Below, in pieces: positions 1 to 10,965 of a DNA stretch of 64,000 nt. Origin of the DNA: Isoperla grammatica (Eukaryota > Arthropoda > Insecta > Plecoptera > Perlodidae); assembly GCA_945910005.1 (NCBI GenBank), contig OX246747.1, positions 37,675,530 to 37,739,529 on the forward strand, read 5' to 3'. The notes under the pieces are model-generated. The model did no database searches. It was not told where the DNA came from and saw nothing but the letters and a program-made list of their open reading frames with translations. Each line of letters begins with the position of its first letter. The stretch's first letter is position 1. A program made the translations under genes and the position numbers.

Positions 1-227
1 CATTTCTTAGCTCTGCTTTTGTGTTCGCTTCTCGAAACTGTTTCGACAGAATCGAAATTATTATCCGCCGCCCAGCTTGGAAATAGTAACCTCCACATTA
101 TTATATCATCACAAAAATCATTGACACTCTCGTATTTATATATATATGTATCGAAATGCAACGCGTGACAACTATATAGTATGTATAGTTTGTGGTGTGC
201 AATAATTGTGACTCTCTTTCGAAGTCG

Positions 228-352
228 TTTGTTCGACTATCGATTGTGTCGATTGTTCGACTATCGATTGTGTCGATTGTTCGACTAACGATTGTGTCGA
301 TTGTTCGACTATCGATTTAGTCAATTGTTCGACTATCGATTGTGTCGACGGT
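228..352 (+). repeat. 24-bp tandem repeat, five units
   Basis: TTGTTCGACTATCGATTGTG plus TCGA, rich in TCGA and ATCGAT palindromes, with single-base variants. Confidence 0.9.
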
Positions 353-608
353 TCGATACGCGTGGACAGCCAGCCGTGCCTATACTTAATAAATTATACA
401 ATTGTCGTTTACGTTACGCGTAATACAATCGACATTCCTAATTCTACCGAGACCCCTTCGACGACGCCGCCGCTTTCTGGCGGAGAGAAAGCCAACTATA
501 TGTCGTAGTATATCGAGGAGGATGAGCAGGAGGAGTTAAGCTGTCGATATTGTTAGATTCTGATTGGTCGGGAGGTTGCTTAGCAGCGCCATCTATTGCA
601 TTGTTAAT

Positions 609-808
609 NNNNNNNNNNNNNNNNNNNNNNNNNNNNNNNNNNNNNNNNNNNNNNNNNNNNNNNNNNNNNNNNNNNNNNNNNNNNNNNNNNNNNNNNNNNN
701 NNNNNNNNNNNNNNNNNNNNNNNNNNNNNNNNNNNNNNNNNNNNNNNNNNNNNNNNNNNNNNNNNNNNNNNNNNNNNNNNNNNNNNNNNNNNNNNNNNNN
801 NNNNNNNN
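609..808. other. Assembly gap
   Basis: 200 consecutive N; ORFs across it are meaningless. The bases before it (GAGGTTGCTTAGCAGCGCCA) match a short repeat also at 22860 and 42282. Confidence 1.
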
Positions 809-942
809 ACTTTCATTACGCGCTCGGCTGCTTCCGGATCCGGTCTCTGTTTTATGACCCGTCTGTTTAGAGTGTAGGTCTATGTAGCAATTAACCGGCG
901 CATGTATATATATATACGCTACGATCCAATACCATGGCGGGA

Positions 943-1395
943 TATGTTTATGTGTGCATGACCCAACATATTAGACAACGCATTTACTCGTATAGTCCTT
1001 GACTTGAAAGAAGGCGTGGGTATGTTTAATTAATTTGAAGACCCCATATTTATTGACATTTGACCTCCAATTGGCAGATATACACAAAACTGCAAGAAAA
1101 TCCCACTTGTTCGAGATAATTACGGTTATATGTGCATTAACCAATATTTCAGAGACTGCATTTTTTGACACGTATAGTATTGATTTGGGAGAAGATGTAT
1201 TAATGTTTAATTGAATTGAACACTGGATTTTAATTGACATAAGTCCCTCTATTGTCACATATATACAAAATTGCATGAATACCTACCTTTTTCGAGATAA
1301 TTTCGTTTATATGTGCATGACTTTACATATCAGACAACGCATTTAAACGAATAGTCTTGATTTGAAACTGGGCATGTTTAATTGATTTGAATCGC
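943..1395 (+). repeat. Satellite of about 179 bp, 2.5 units
   Basis: GACAACGCATTT-type sequence recurs near 973, 1150 and 1331; each unit has TTCGAGATAAT and a GTTTATATGTGCAT-like motif. The units are diverged. Confidence 0.75.
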
Positions 1396-1437
1396 TGTGA
1401 TAACATTCAAGTGCGCGACACACATTTATCTCTTTCA

Positions 1438-1515
1438 TTATGATGATATCTGTTTTTTACGTCTAATTTTGTTTTGCAACTTTGGCTAATCTAGACGATG
1501 AGTGGGTGAAATATG
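1438..1515 (-). mobile_element. SINE central-domain remnant
   Basis: GCTAATCTAGACGATGAGTG and TGATGATATCTGTTTTTTACG align with 23455-23535. Confidence 0.45.
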
Positions 1516-1939
1516 AAGATCAGATCCATTGCACGTCGCGGGGGTTGTCATACGGGAGTCCAGCAAGGGTGGGCCGGGCTACCGGAGAGGAGAAATCTTT
1601 AGTGGGACAGTGGGGTTAAACGGACATGGTCTCTCTTTCATTAACTGTTATAAAATAGCGAACTATTTCGCAAGTGTATCTTTCAATTACTAATTTTACT
1701 GATTCAAACACCATAAAAACTTTAACATTCTGTGTTTGCAGATGTCATTAGAAACTGTATTTGACTATAACGCATTACACGATTTGTGTTCAAATGAATA
1801 AAAATAAAAAAAACTGATCTTTGAACCATTAACTAGGCAACAGATGAACAAATCTATCTAAAAATGGTTGAGAAAATGTAAAAATCTTTTCTACCTCATA
1901 TTATATCTTATACATTTCAACTCGGAAAAGCTTCGGTCA

Positions 1940-2017
1940 GTATTACCGATGACCGTTATCGAACCGGCGACCTCCCGAATCACAGTCCCGCGTGTTTTTA
2001 CCACTGAGCGATGAATC
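1940..2017 (-). mobile_element. tRNA-derived SINE head
   Basis: The minus strand reads ATCGCTCAGTGGTAAAAACA (A-box-like) and GGAGGTCGCCGGTTCGATAA (B-box-like), spaced as in a tRNA promoter. The anticodon arm does not pair, so it is not a functional tRNA. Confidence 0.55.
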
Positions 2018-2881
2018 AAGCACCGAAAAAACCACATACACCCCCGCCAAAACTTACCACTTAAAACTTTAGCGAATCACCAACCGGTAAGTGTCCCTTT
2101 AGTGTCCCTTTAATGGAAGAGTCATAGCAAGGACGAAGACGCCGACAAACTCGGCCAGAAAGACATCCCTGTGATGTCTTTCGGACATCCAGACGCCTCA
2201 CCGACAATTTATCGCCCCCCTCCCCTCCCCTCCATCAAGAACCGTTCCGAATAAAAACCCCCTCACGATAAACGCGATCTCGGCAATGTTCGGCGAACGA
2301 ATTGTTCGATCGGCACCTTCAAAATAAAACGAGAAAAATGAAAAAAACTACAATCGTACAAGAATACATCTTTTCGTCGATAATTTGACACGGGACGAGA
2401 ATAAAAAATAAAAAAAAAAACGAAGAAGAATCAGAAGAAAGAAAACGATAACCCCATTCATTCACAATGGTGAATGTGATTCTTTACTACTTTTTGTTGC
2501 TGTCGACGCGGTTATATCGTTGTGCGGTCGAATCGATAGTCGATATAGAAAGATGTGGGGGGGTGGGAGGGGGAAGACAGGAAGCTGGAAGGGGAAACTG
2601 ATGCGAGTGATTTGTCGAAACAAAAGACGAACGCGCTGTGCTTGTGTGTAGAGAGATTGCTACGGTTGAGAGTGTCTGTCGGTATTGGTGGGAGAACTTC
2701 TTTATCTACCAATCAATCGATTATTAGTCAGACTTGTCCCCCCCCCCCCTCAAATTCGGTATTTGAGATTCGCTACTGAGTAATTTCGTTACATATTATT
2801 GTGATTCCCCGAGGTCAAATATACATATAATATGAATTTTAAAGAATTAATGATTTCTGTGTGTTCTACCACAATACATCT
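2018..2881. other. Unassigned DNA
   Basis: AT-rich with poly-A patches and a C10 run at 2740. Nothing coding seen. Confidence 0.5.
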
Positions 2882-3034
2882 TTTTCAGAATTGATCTAGG
2901 ACCCTTAGATAGAGCTAATCACGGATCCCTCTAGATCTGCTATAACAACAATGCACTACAGTGAAAAATGCACCTTAACCTAACTATCTAGGACCTTTAG
3001 AGCTAATCAGGCTTTCTAGATCAATTCTGAAAAT
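2882..3034. mobile_element. Inverted-repeat element (TTTTCAGAATTGATCTAG)
   Basis: TTTTCAGAATTGATCTAG at the left and CTAGATCAATTCTGAAAA at the right; centre with ACAACAATGCACTACAGTG. Related to the pieces at 50455 and 52807. Confidence 0.75.
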
Positions 3035-4290
3035 CAACTATTGGTTCTCCATGGCAAAATCAAAGTGTGATCACAAATGTGGCCGCCACGCGCACAGATG
3101 TGACGTACCTGTAATTCGTAAATCGAATACCACCCTTAACAATCCCGCCCCCACCTGTTCATTTATTCTCTCGCAGTGAATGAAACCCTTCTATGCATCG
3201 TCTCGTTCATTAGGTCTCAGTTAAAACCACCGCCGCTCTCGTTGTTCCGTCGTTCTCATAAATAAAACATGTTGTGCGAGGAAGGAAGGCGGTGTAGATT
3301 GTCACTGATCCGTCGTTCACGTCGGTAATAGGGAAACAATTTCCCCTTAAATCCCGACACGACAGGTTCATAAATAAAACATGACGAGCGCATTTACACG
3401 AGGCGCTGTTTTATTCACAGCATTCTAAATACACGGGCAGGCCGTATGACAGCAGCCCTGCGAGCGTTCCTGTTCACACAAATTTCAGTATGCCCCTCAC
3501 TTGACGCATACAATAATGCTGTCGTGTAAATACAGATGGCTGTAGGACGGCTTAACCTTACCCGCGCGCGAAGAGTGTGGTAGACTCTGTTATTCCATCA
3601 GCCATTATACTAGTTTTCACTTGTTTTTTGAATTCTTCAGCTGATTGTTACTTTAATTACATAACACTCATTAGGAATTAAGTGTTAAGTGCTTGAGTAT
3701 GTCAATAATAAAAATTACTGTAAATTATATACTAGGCATATAAGATTTGGAGCACTTAACTGAAGCTGGGGGCAAACTGAACGTCATAGCTCACAGCGCG
3801 CTCTACCTGTCATCGTTCGCCTAGCGGAGGCTCGTCGAACCACGTGAGAAATTCAAGTAGGTGATGGTACACTTAACGTTTTTTTTGTCTTATACTTAAA
3901 TACTTAGGTGAAACTGGGGATAAGATCCGTATTTATAGTGATCGCATTAAATACCAGCCAAAATTTTTGAATAAATTAAATAAATACATTCGTAATCATA
4001 GAGTCTACCCACTCAGTAACAAGACTGATTTTCAGTGGGGTGACTTTAATTTAAAGCGACTAGATCAACCCTTTTGGCTCCGAACACCATCGACGAGTGA
4101 GCGGCCGATAACCAATCAAAGATCTTTATTAATTCAAGTCTGAAACACAATATGTATCAGTAATTGGACAGTGCGAACACCTACCAGAATCAACAAGACC
4201 AATTCAGAATAACTTTTAATTTATTGAGATGCTTCGTTGGTAGGAAACACATCATTCTGCTAGCATGTTAATACGAATAACGAGAGGGTC
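3035..4290. other. Unassigned DNA 3' of the GluN2 exon (probable intron)
   Basis: It follows the exon donor on the minus strand, so at least its right side should be intron. No recognisable exon. Confidence 0.5.
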
Positions 4291-4294
4291 TTAC

Positions 4295-6390
4295 CTGGCG
4301 AATATCGCCGAGAAGTTCTGCTGCATCGCCGAGGGTCGACTCTTCCAACAGCTCGAGTGATACTCGCTGGTGTTCTCGGGCAACGCGATGTACTCCACAC
4401 ACTGTGTCAACACAATCCTCAACGTCTCGACCAATAGGCGCACAGAACCCTTCACGAAGTGTCTATCCACCTTCAACGGCTGCAGCTTCACCGCCAACAG
4501 TCCCACCGGCAACGACTCGGTCATGTTCTCGTCGTTTTTCGACAACGACTTCCCCGCGTTGCGACCGCTCGAAAACGGCCAGTCGTTCTTTTTATTATTC
4601 TTCGCGCCGCGGTTTTCGTACATTGCCCGCGAATCTCTTAAATCAATCTGTAACGAATTTCTTTCGACCGCTAAACCGCTTTTGGGGTCGTTTTCATTGT
4701 TGTTATTGTTACGTTGATTGTTTTTATTGATGACGAAACGATCCTTCGTGACTGTCGCAAGATACTTTAATACATTCGCGTCGGATCTTCTTTCGGTTTC
4801 GTCGGCTAGATAGTCACTATCGCCATCTAAAGTTGGTTCACTACTTTTCGTCTCTTTTTGCGTAACACTAGCGTCATCACCGGAGAAAACATCTTTAAAC
4901 TGTTTGTTACCTTTAACAACAACAACATCGTCGTCGATAATATTTTTAGTCGTTTTTAATAACACGGTACCCGTTTTCGTATCACTGAGGCCGTCGCGAA
5001 AATAAAATCTCTTGTTTCCTTCCAATTTTCTCGACGTTTCCAAATCATCGTGTTTCTCGGCAGCGTTTTCGTTCACGTCGTGAACTTTTGAAACGAGTTT
5101 AAGATCGGTTTTAGTGGTGGTGGTTATACGTAAACGATCCGATTTTGTCTGCAGGGTATCGGTCTTGAATTGACTTCGATCGTCTTCGGTTAAACTCGTC
5201 GATAATTTCCGAACATCACCGTCTTCTTTAATCTCAGCTCTCGCAGAGAGAATGTCACCGTGAATGGATACCGGATCGTTGTCTGGATTTGCCGTTAACT
5301 TTCCATTAGGCCGTGTCTCCTTTTCCCCAACAATTTCCTTCTTTGGAATACGATTATTCGTATCCAAAGACTCTAAAGAAGTACTTTTACGCAGTTTCGT
5401 AGGCGTTCTACCTCCAACATCCACTTTAGACTTTAAAACAACCACCTCATCCGTCTTTTTAGTCTTGACATTCAAATTCACAATCACACTCGTCGTCGTT
5501 TTCGAATCCGCCTCGTTTAAATTAGCACCTATTGTCGTGTTGGTTGTTGTCGTCACATTGACCCGTGTATCGTTGTCCTTGATTGGCTGTTTAAAATACA
5601 ACATTCTGTCTTTCACCGCCGGCGTTTCACCCTCTGACGTCACAACCCCCCCTCGTGCACTCACATTACCATCTGGCGTCGCTTTGCGTTGTCTCTTTAC
5701 TACGTCACGTTTCGCCCGATGGTGCTGCGAGACATTCGCGACGTTCGCTGACATTCGGCCACGTTCCGGTACGTTCGTATCGCCGGCCTCGTTAGGTTTT
5801 ATCATTTCCCGCGTCCGCCTCGAATTCGGATTGTTGTTTTTAGCTCTGTTTTTTAGATTATTAACCGGCGGCACGTTGGTAGTAACCTTCTGGCTATTCA
5901 CCACGGGTTTAACGACGTTGTGATTTGATCTCGTCTCGGGTTTAGTGTTGTTGTATAAAAAATCGTTAGTACCCTTGTTGTTTATACTCTCGTTAGTCAC
6001 GTTAAACACCGCCGTGGAGCTAGTGTCGACCCAGAGCCAAACAAAATGGCCGCTCATCATGTTGAGGCGCTTAGCTTCGGCCATGATCCGCTTGGCGGCG
6101 CTGAGGTCGCAGAGTAGGAGAACGACGCCGCGAGTCGAGCGGGAGATGTCGGCGAGTCGTCTAAAGATGGCGGTGGGCGGGGCTTGAGGCTGCAGCAACA
6201 TCAGCGTCGGGTTGAGCGGCGGTGAGGCGAGTATTGCCGAGATGTCCCGACGGAGAGCGACGCCGGCCGCGGCGGACGAGTCGGCCAATACCGTGAACGA
6301 GTGCCAGTGAGCGGCGAGAAGGAGGGAGCGGACTGCGTTGAGCATCTCGTGTGAACCGGGCTCGAAGTGGACTTCTAGCGGGCCGATCTC
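4295..6390 (-). CDS. GRIN2: Large exon of a GluN2-like NMDA receptor subunit (amino-terminal domain)
   Basis: Internal exon, partial gene. On the minus strand a good acceptor (TCTGATTCCAG) precedes base 6390 and a consensus donor (CAG/GTAAGA) follows base 4295; the frame is open for 698 codons plus 2 bases. It opens with EIGPLEVHFEPGSHEMLNAV, followed by a WHSFTVLADSS stretch, RRLADISRSTRGVVLLLCDL and GHFVWLWVDTSS. These resemble lobes of the NMDA receptor amino-terminal (ANF-receptor/LIVBP-like) domain in protostome NR2 subunits. The last 73 residues (LPVGLLAVKLQPLKVDRHFV onward, ending near SSCWKSR and NFSAIFAR) resume the conserved domain. Between them lie about 495 disordered, Asn/Lys/Asp/Thr-rich residues. 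The product would be a glutamate- or glycine-gated cation channel subunit at synapses, this part extracellular. No other exon of the gene was recognised in the window, so its ligand-binding and channel exons must lie outside or be too short to see. Subunit assignment is from remembered family motifs; the exon call itself is firm. Confidence 0.82.
4512..6000 (-). other. Disordered low-complexity insertion inside the GluN2-like exon
   Basis: About 495 in-frame codons without a stop separate the WVDTSS segment from the LPVGLL segment. The composition is Asn, Lys, Asp, Thr, Val and Arg rich with homopolymer patches (NNNN-type, TTTTNTT) and many N-glycosylation sequons. Basic clusters include RAKR and KRQRK about 95-105 residues in. 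No splice sites are needed to keep the frame, so it is probably translated rather than an unspliced intron. Vertebrate GluN2 subunits have only a short loop at this place (family knowledge). Confidence 0.7.
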
Positions 6391-7207
6391 CTGGAATCAG
6401 ATAAACGTACGGTGTGAGCGAGCACAAGGGTTTGTTTACAGACAGACCAACACTTTAGTCAACACTTAAGATGGATTCAACGAAACTAAGACCCAGTTTC
6501 CTTGCCAAGATTAGCCGCTAGTCGAAGATTTTCTAGCTCACAAACATTACACCTGCTAGAAGACTCCATGTATTTTGTATCTAATGTTTTTTTTTAAATC
6601 ATGGTCACCAATCCGATAGACTGTTAAATCGGAGTCTAGTAAAGTTTGGTGAATTCAACCCACAACTGTTTCTTGATCACTGCCTAGAGCAGACAGGATG
6701 CCAATGCATGATTTGGGTACTCAATCATTATATCACATCACAGAAGAGTTTGAGCGAGAAGAGTTTGAAAGAAAATAACAAGTAAAAGGATATATTCAAA
6801 TAGGTTAAAGGGAAGAAAAAGGAAATATTAACAATTACCATCAATAATGTATTAGTACAAGAATTTGAATCACTTAATAAGAATTACCATTAATCATATT
6901 TAAGTACAAGATTTGAATCACTCAACTGAAGTTATTTTTATTATCGGATATGATCTTTTACAGAGCACTCTTCTTGACATACAAAATCCCATAACATAAG
7001 ATTTGTCTACATTTTCAAAGGATTGGACGACCTGTGTTCAGAGTTCGACGAGCCCCCGCCAGGGCATTCAACGAACCTTGGTTCATGTTGGTGTCAGCAA
7101 CATGTCCATTGAGTATAGAACATGCCTGGTCCAGGTCACCGGGGTCACCGGTCACAGATCCCAGGCAAACAACTTCTATGCAGATACTTTGCAAGATGGC
7201 CCCGTAG
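6391..7207. other. Probable intron upstream of the GluN2 exon, then the left flank of the repeat array
   Basis: AT-rich to about 7000, then a less AT-rich 200 bp (GGTCACCGGGGTCACCGG) before the array. I could not assign a gene to that flank. Confidence 0.4.
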
Positions 7208-9256
7208 AGAAAACACTTGCCCGAGAAACTACTTCACTTTCCGCCCGAACTTAGAGGCGAACTACTTCACGTTTCACCCGAACTTAGAGACGAACTACTT
7301 CAAGTTTCGCCCGAACTTAGAGACGAACTACTTCACGTTTCGCCCGAACTTAGAGACGAACTACTTCAAGTTTCGCCCGAACTTAGAGACGAACTACTTC
7401 ACTTTTCGCCCGAACTTAGAGACGAACTACTTCAAGTTTCGCCCGAACTTAGAGACGAACTACTTCACGTTTCGCCCGAACTTAGAGACGAACTACTTCA
7501 AGTTTCGCCCGAACTTAGAGACGAACTACTTCACTTTTCGCCCGAACTTAGAGACGAACTACTTCAAGTTTCGCCCGAACTTAGAGACGAACTACTTCAC
7601 TTTTCCCCAGAACTTAGAGACAAACTACTTCAAGTTTCGCCCGAACTTAGAGACGAACTACTTCACGTTTCACCTGAGCTTAGAGACGAACTACTTCAAG
7701 TTTCGCCCGAACTTAGAGACAAACTACTTCAAGTTTCGCCCGAACTTAGAGACGAAATACTTCACGTTTCACCCGAACTTAGAGACGAACTACTTCAAGT
7801 TTCGCCCGAACTTAGAGACGAACTACTTCACTTTTCCCCAGAACTTAGAGACGAACTACTTCAAGTTTCGCCCGAACTTAGAGACGAACTACTTCAAGTT
7901 TCGCCCGAACTTAGAGACAAACTACTTCACTTTTCCCCAGAACTTAGAGACAAACTACTTCAAGTTTCGCCCGAACTTAGAGACGAAATACTTCACGTTT
8001 CACCCGAACTAAGAGACGAACTACTTCAAGTTTCGCCCGAACTTAGAGACGAACTACTTCACTTTTCCCCAGAACTTAGAGACGAACTACTTCAAGTTTC
8101 GCCCGAACTTAGAGACGAACTACTTCAAGTTTCGCCCGAACTTAGAGACGAACTACTTCACTTTTCCCCAGAACTTAGAGACGAACTACTTCAAGTTTCG
8201 CCCGAACTTAGAGACGAACTACTTCACTTTTCCCCAGAACTTAGAGACGAACTACTTCACGTTTCACCTGAGCTTAGAGACGAACTACTTCAAGTTTCGC
8301 CCGAACTTAGAGACAAACTACTTCACTTTTCGCCCGAACTTAGAGACGAACTACTTCACGTTTCGCCCGAACTTAGAGACGAACTACTTCACTTTTCCCC
8401 AGAACTTAGAGACAAACTACTTCACTTTTCGCCCGAACTTAGAGACGAACTACTTCAAGTTTCGCCCGAACTTAGAGACAAACTACTTCAAGTTTCGCCC
8501 GAACTTAGAGACGAACTACTTCAAGTTTCGCCCGAACTTAGAGACAAACTACTTCACTTTTCGCCCGAACTTAGAGACGAACTACTTCACTTTTCGCCCG
8601 AACTTAGAGACGAACTACTTCACTTTTCGCCCGAACTTAGAGACAAACTTCTTCACTTTTCGCCCGAACTTAGAGACGAACTACTTCAAGTTTCGCCCGA
8701 ACTTAGAGACAAACTACTTCAAGTTTCGCCCGAACTTAGAGACGAACTACTTCACGTTTCACCTGAGCTTAGAGACGAACTACTTCAAGTTTCGCCCGAA
8801 CTTAGAGACAAACTACTTCACTTTTCGCCCGAACTTAGAGACAAACTACTTCACTTTTCGCCCGAACTTAGAGACAAACTACTTCACTTTTCGCCCGAAC
8901 TTAGAGACGAACTACTTCAAGTTTCGCCCGAACTTAGAGACGAACTACTTCACTTTTCCCCAGAACTTAGAGACAAACTACTTCACTTTTCGCCCGAACT
9001 TAGAGACGAACTACTTCAAGTTTCGCCCGAACTTAGAGACGAACTACTTCAAGTTTCGCCCGAACTTAGAGACGAACTACTTCACTTTTCCCCAGAACTT
9101 AGAGACGAACTACTTCACGTTTCGCCCGAACTTAGAGACGAACTACTTCACTTTTCCCCAGAACTTAGAGACGAACTACTTCAAGTTTCGCCCGAACTTG
9201 TAAGTGACACGAGTGGACAATCAAGCAGTAAAAACATCCCCAGATCTTCCCGCTGA
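7208..9256 (+). CDS. Putative exon or ORF encoding hendecad (11-residue) repeats
   Basis: The frame opens after a TAG at 7205 and closes at a TGA at 9254-9256. It has no ATG at its head (the first usable codon is TTG at 7217), so if real it is probably an internal exon. The repeat D-E-L-L-Q/H-V/F-S-P-E-L-R places hydrophobic residues 3, 4 and 10 plus V/F at 6 in every eleven, as in hendecad helical repeats, although the proline would kink a long coil. A consensus splice donor (CTT/GTAAGT) follows directly at 9200, so the exon could end there; reading on adds only about 19 residues. No acceptor with a clear pyrimidine tract was found near 7206. I do not recognise the protein. Non-coding satellite is the alternative; the silent-variant pattern favours coding. 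Confidence 0.4.
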   Translation, partial: RKHLPEKLLHFPPELRGELLHVSPELRDELLQVSPELRDELLHVSPELRDELLQVSPELRDELLHFSPELRDELLQVSPELRDELLHVSPELRDELLQVSPELRDELLHFSPELRDELLQVSPELRDELLHFSPELRDKLLQVSPELRDELLHVSPELRDELLQVSPELRDKLLQVSPELRDEILHVSPELRDELLQVSPELRDELLHFSPELRDELLQVSPELRDELLQVSPELRDKLLHFSPELRDKLLQVSPELRDEILHVSPELRDELLQVSPELRDELLHFSPELRDELLQVSPELRDELLQVSPELRDELLHFSPELRDELLQVSPELRDELLHFSPELRDELLHVSPELRDELLQVSPELRDKLLHFSPELRDELLHVSPELRDELLHFSPELRDKLLHFSPELRDELLQVSPELRDKLLQVSPELRDELLQVSPELRDKLLHFSPELRDELLHFSPELRDELLHFSPELRDKLLHFSPELRDELLQVSPELRDKLLQVSPELRDELLHVSPELRDELLQVSPELRDKLLHFSPELRDKLLHFSPELRDKLLHFSPELRDELLQVSPELRDELLHFSPELRDKLLHFSPELRDELLQVSPELRDELLQVSPELRDELLHFSPELRDELLHVSPELRDELLHFSPELRDELLQVSPELVSDTSGQSSSKNIPRSSR
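7226..9199 (+). repeat. 33-bp tandem array, about 60 units, open as an 11-residue protein repeat
   Basis: The unit is GAC GAA CTA CTT CAA GTT TCG CCC GAA CTT AGA, read as D-E-L-L-Q-V-S-P-E-L-R. The array is uninterrupted and stays in register throughout. Variants: GAA/AAA (E/K), CAA GTT, CAC GTT or CAC TTT (QV, HV, HF), TCG/TCC/TCA (all Ser), CCC/CCA/CCT (all Pro), GAA/GAG (Glu), CTT/CTA (Leu). Two forward frames are open over long stretches. The alternative frame (NYFKFRPNLET) is broken by a TAA at about 8010 that is a silent CTT to CTA change in the D-E-L-L frame. All minus-strand frames carry a stop in every unit. Confidence 0.95.
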
Positions 9257-10421
9257 GTTGGCAAACCTTGATCCCCTCAACGCGGACCTGGTTATGCCAG
9301 CACTCATGCTGCAGCATAGTATTAACCGGATCCAGTTGTTTCATGTTATTATTAGCGAAGTGTTTATTGAATTATTTCCATACAGTGAGCGAACAGGGAG
9401 TAAATTGGATACACAGTTGCGCGTTGCATTGCAAAACACACACACAACATAAACAAATTATGCTCTTAGGCACATTGCGGCAGACAACCACATCAAAGAG
9501 TTAAAACTTGTACGTTTTAATTTCTAGTTCATATTTATTTTGGAATTTTTAAATACAAAACTGTAACAACCATAATGCCAATGATGGATCATTAAAAATG
9601 AGTGACATGGGAACCATATTAAAATAAGAAATACTTAAAAAATAAAATGCTATACGCATTTCTATATTTTGTACCGTTATTGTACAGAATCATTCCAACG
9701 GAACCAATTATTCCTCTCATTCAGTATTCGCGGTTTAACGTCTTGAACTCGACCGAACAAATGTATATTTTTTTTTCTTCTTAAATTAAGTAACATCAAA
9801 ACGTAGGGAAAAAAACCTTTTCCCTTGTTCTAAATTCAACGGCTGATTAAATAGAAGAATTCAGAAACAACGCTCTGCTAAAAAAATCAGTATTTGCATA
9901 ATTTCGGTACAGTGGAACTCCGACGTAAAAGCCGCAACGCCAACATAAAAACCTGGTAAATTCGCAAAAAGAAACTGTTCAATCAACGCCCGTACACATT
10001 GTCTCGAGGGGGGGGGGGATAAAAAGAGGTCACCCCCCCCCCCCCCTCCTTCCTTCAACCCTGCTTCGTCAAGAGACAAGTCAGCTGTTTAGAATAACCA
10101 ACCTCGTCCCTGGAGGGTTCCGCCAGTTCTCGATAGATGTCGTTGATTGCCAGGGATCTGCAGTCACGTGCACTGGATGTTTATGCAAACGTTTCTTGCA
10201 GTACCGCCAGACAGACAGACAGATACTTCAACTCGATTGCTTTAAACCTATTTCACTACGTGGAGTGTTATTTCGCAGACATGCATCAAATATGCATGAA
10301 CCGTATAGCTAACACCCTCACTCAATACCTACAGCTGAACAGACACTGTGGCTACACATTTTTCTCTCATTTTCATTGCTATTTTGTAATCTGTGAGCTC
10401 ATTCACGAAGGCTCGCTATTC
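9257..10421. other. Right flank of the repeat array, no clear gene
   Basis: 9204-9452 can be read as an 82-codon frame (DLPAELANLDPLNADLVMPA) that could be a following exon, but no acceptor was proven. A G10 run near 10008 and a C14 run near 10033 face each other. Confidence 0.3.
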
Positions 10422-10565
10422 TTTATATTGACGTGACGTCACTGACATTGTTGGCGGCCATATTCCCGTACATGAGGTATTGCAGTTCCTACACATAGCG
10501 GCCACCATCCCGTACACGAAGTCTATGTTGTAGACAAACAAATGACTGTATTGCATACCAAGAAA
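10422..10565 (-). mobile_element. GTGACGTCAC-ended repeat, inverted copy
   Basis: Complement of 11350-11495. With that copy it forms long inverted repeats bounding 10422-11495, so the pair may be one larger element of about 1.07 kb. Confidence 0.7.
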
Positions 10566-10575
10566 AAGTTTCTAG

Positions 10576-10965
10576 AAATAGACCATTTTTAAAACAACCT
10601 AGAACCCTTTTTATGATTACCAACCCGGTCCTCTAAATCTTCACGTACAACAATACACAACAATAGCACAAAACTCAATTAAGGGGGCTGTGACATCACA
10701 GGCGTACAAACAATGTGTTGCTAGGCAACGCCATTGTTGTATCTATCTCTGATTGGTGCATATTCAATGTTTCTCCGAAATAAACACGGCTACATGGCTA
10801 TTTTTGGAATTCAGGCTTGTGCTATACAAATGTAAACGTTCTTATAGAATCAATGAATCTTTAAATAACATTTGAAAACTAATTTCTAATTGTTGTGTTG
10901 TTGTTATTGAAGGCCTAGATGACTGTGATAACAATCATACAAGAGATCCTTGATCTTTATACAGC
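10576..10965. mobile_element. Diverged relative of the 49901 element
   Basis: AATAGACCATTTTTAAAACA and CCTAGAACCC at the left; at the right only the inner part survives (GACTGTGATAACAATCATAC, AAGAGATCCTTGAT). A GTTGCTAGGCAACG repeat sits inside. Confidence 0.5.
10688..10770 (+). repeat. Dispersed repeat with GTTGCTAGGCAAC
   Basis: CTGTGACATCACAGGCGTAC, then TTGCTAGGCAAC and CTGATTGGTG; second copy at 35243-35328. Confidence 0.55.

Noticed and set aside
604..816. ORFs across the N block
   Set aside because: Sequence is unknown there.
1940..2017. Functional tRNA gene
   Set aside because: A- and B-box-like sequences are present, but the anticodon and acceptor stems do not pair; a SINE head is more likely.
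5264..5923. 219-codon plus-strand ORF
   Set aside because: It is antisense to the GluN2 exon, which has splice sites and conserved motifs; hydrophobic composition mirrors the Asn/Lys-rich sense strand.
7226..9199. CRISPR-like array
   Set aside because: Units are contiguous 33-mers with no unique spacers, in an intron-containing genome.
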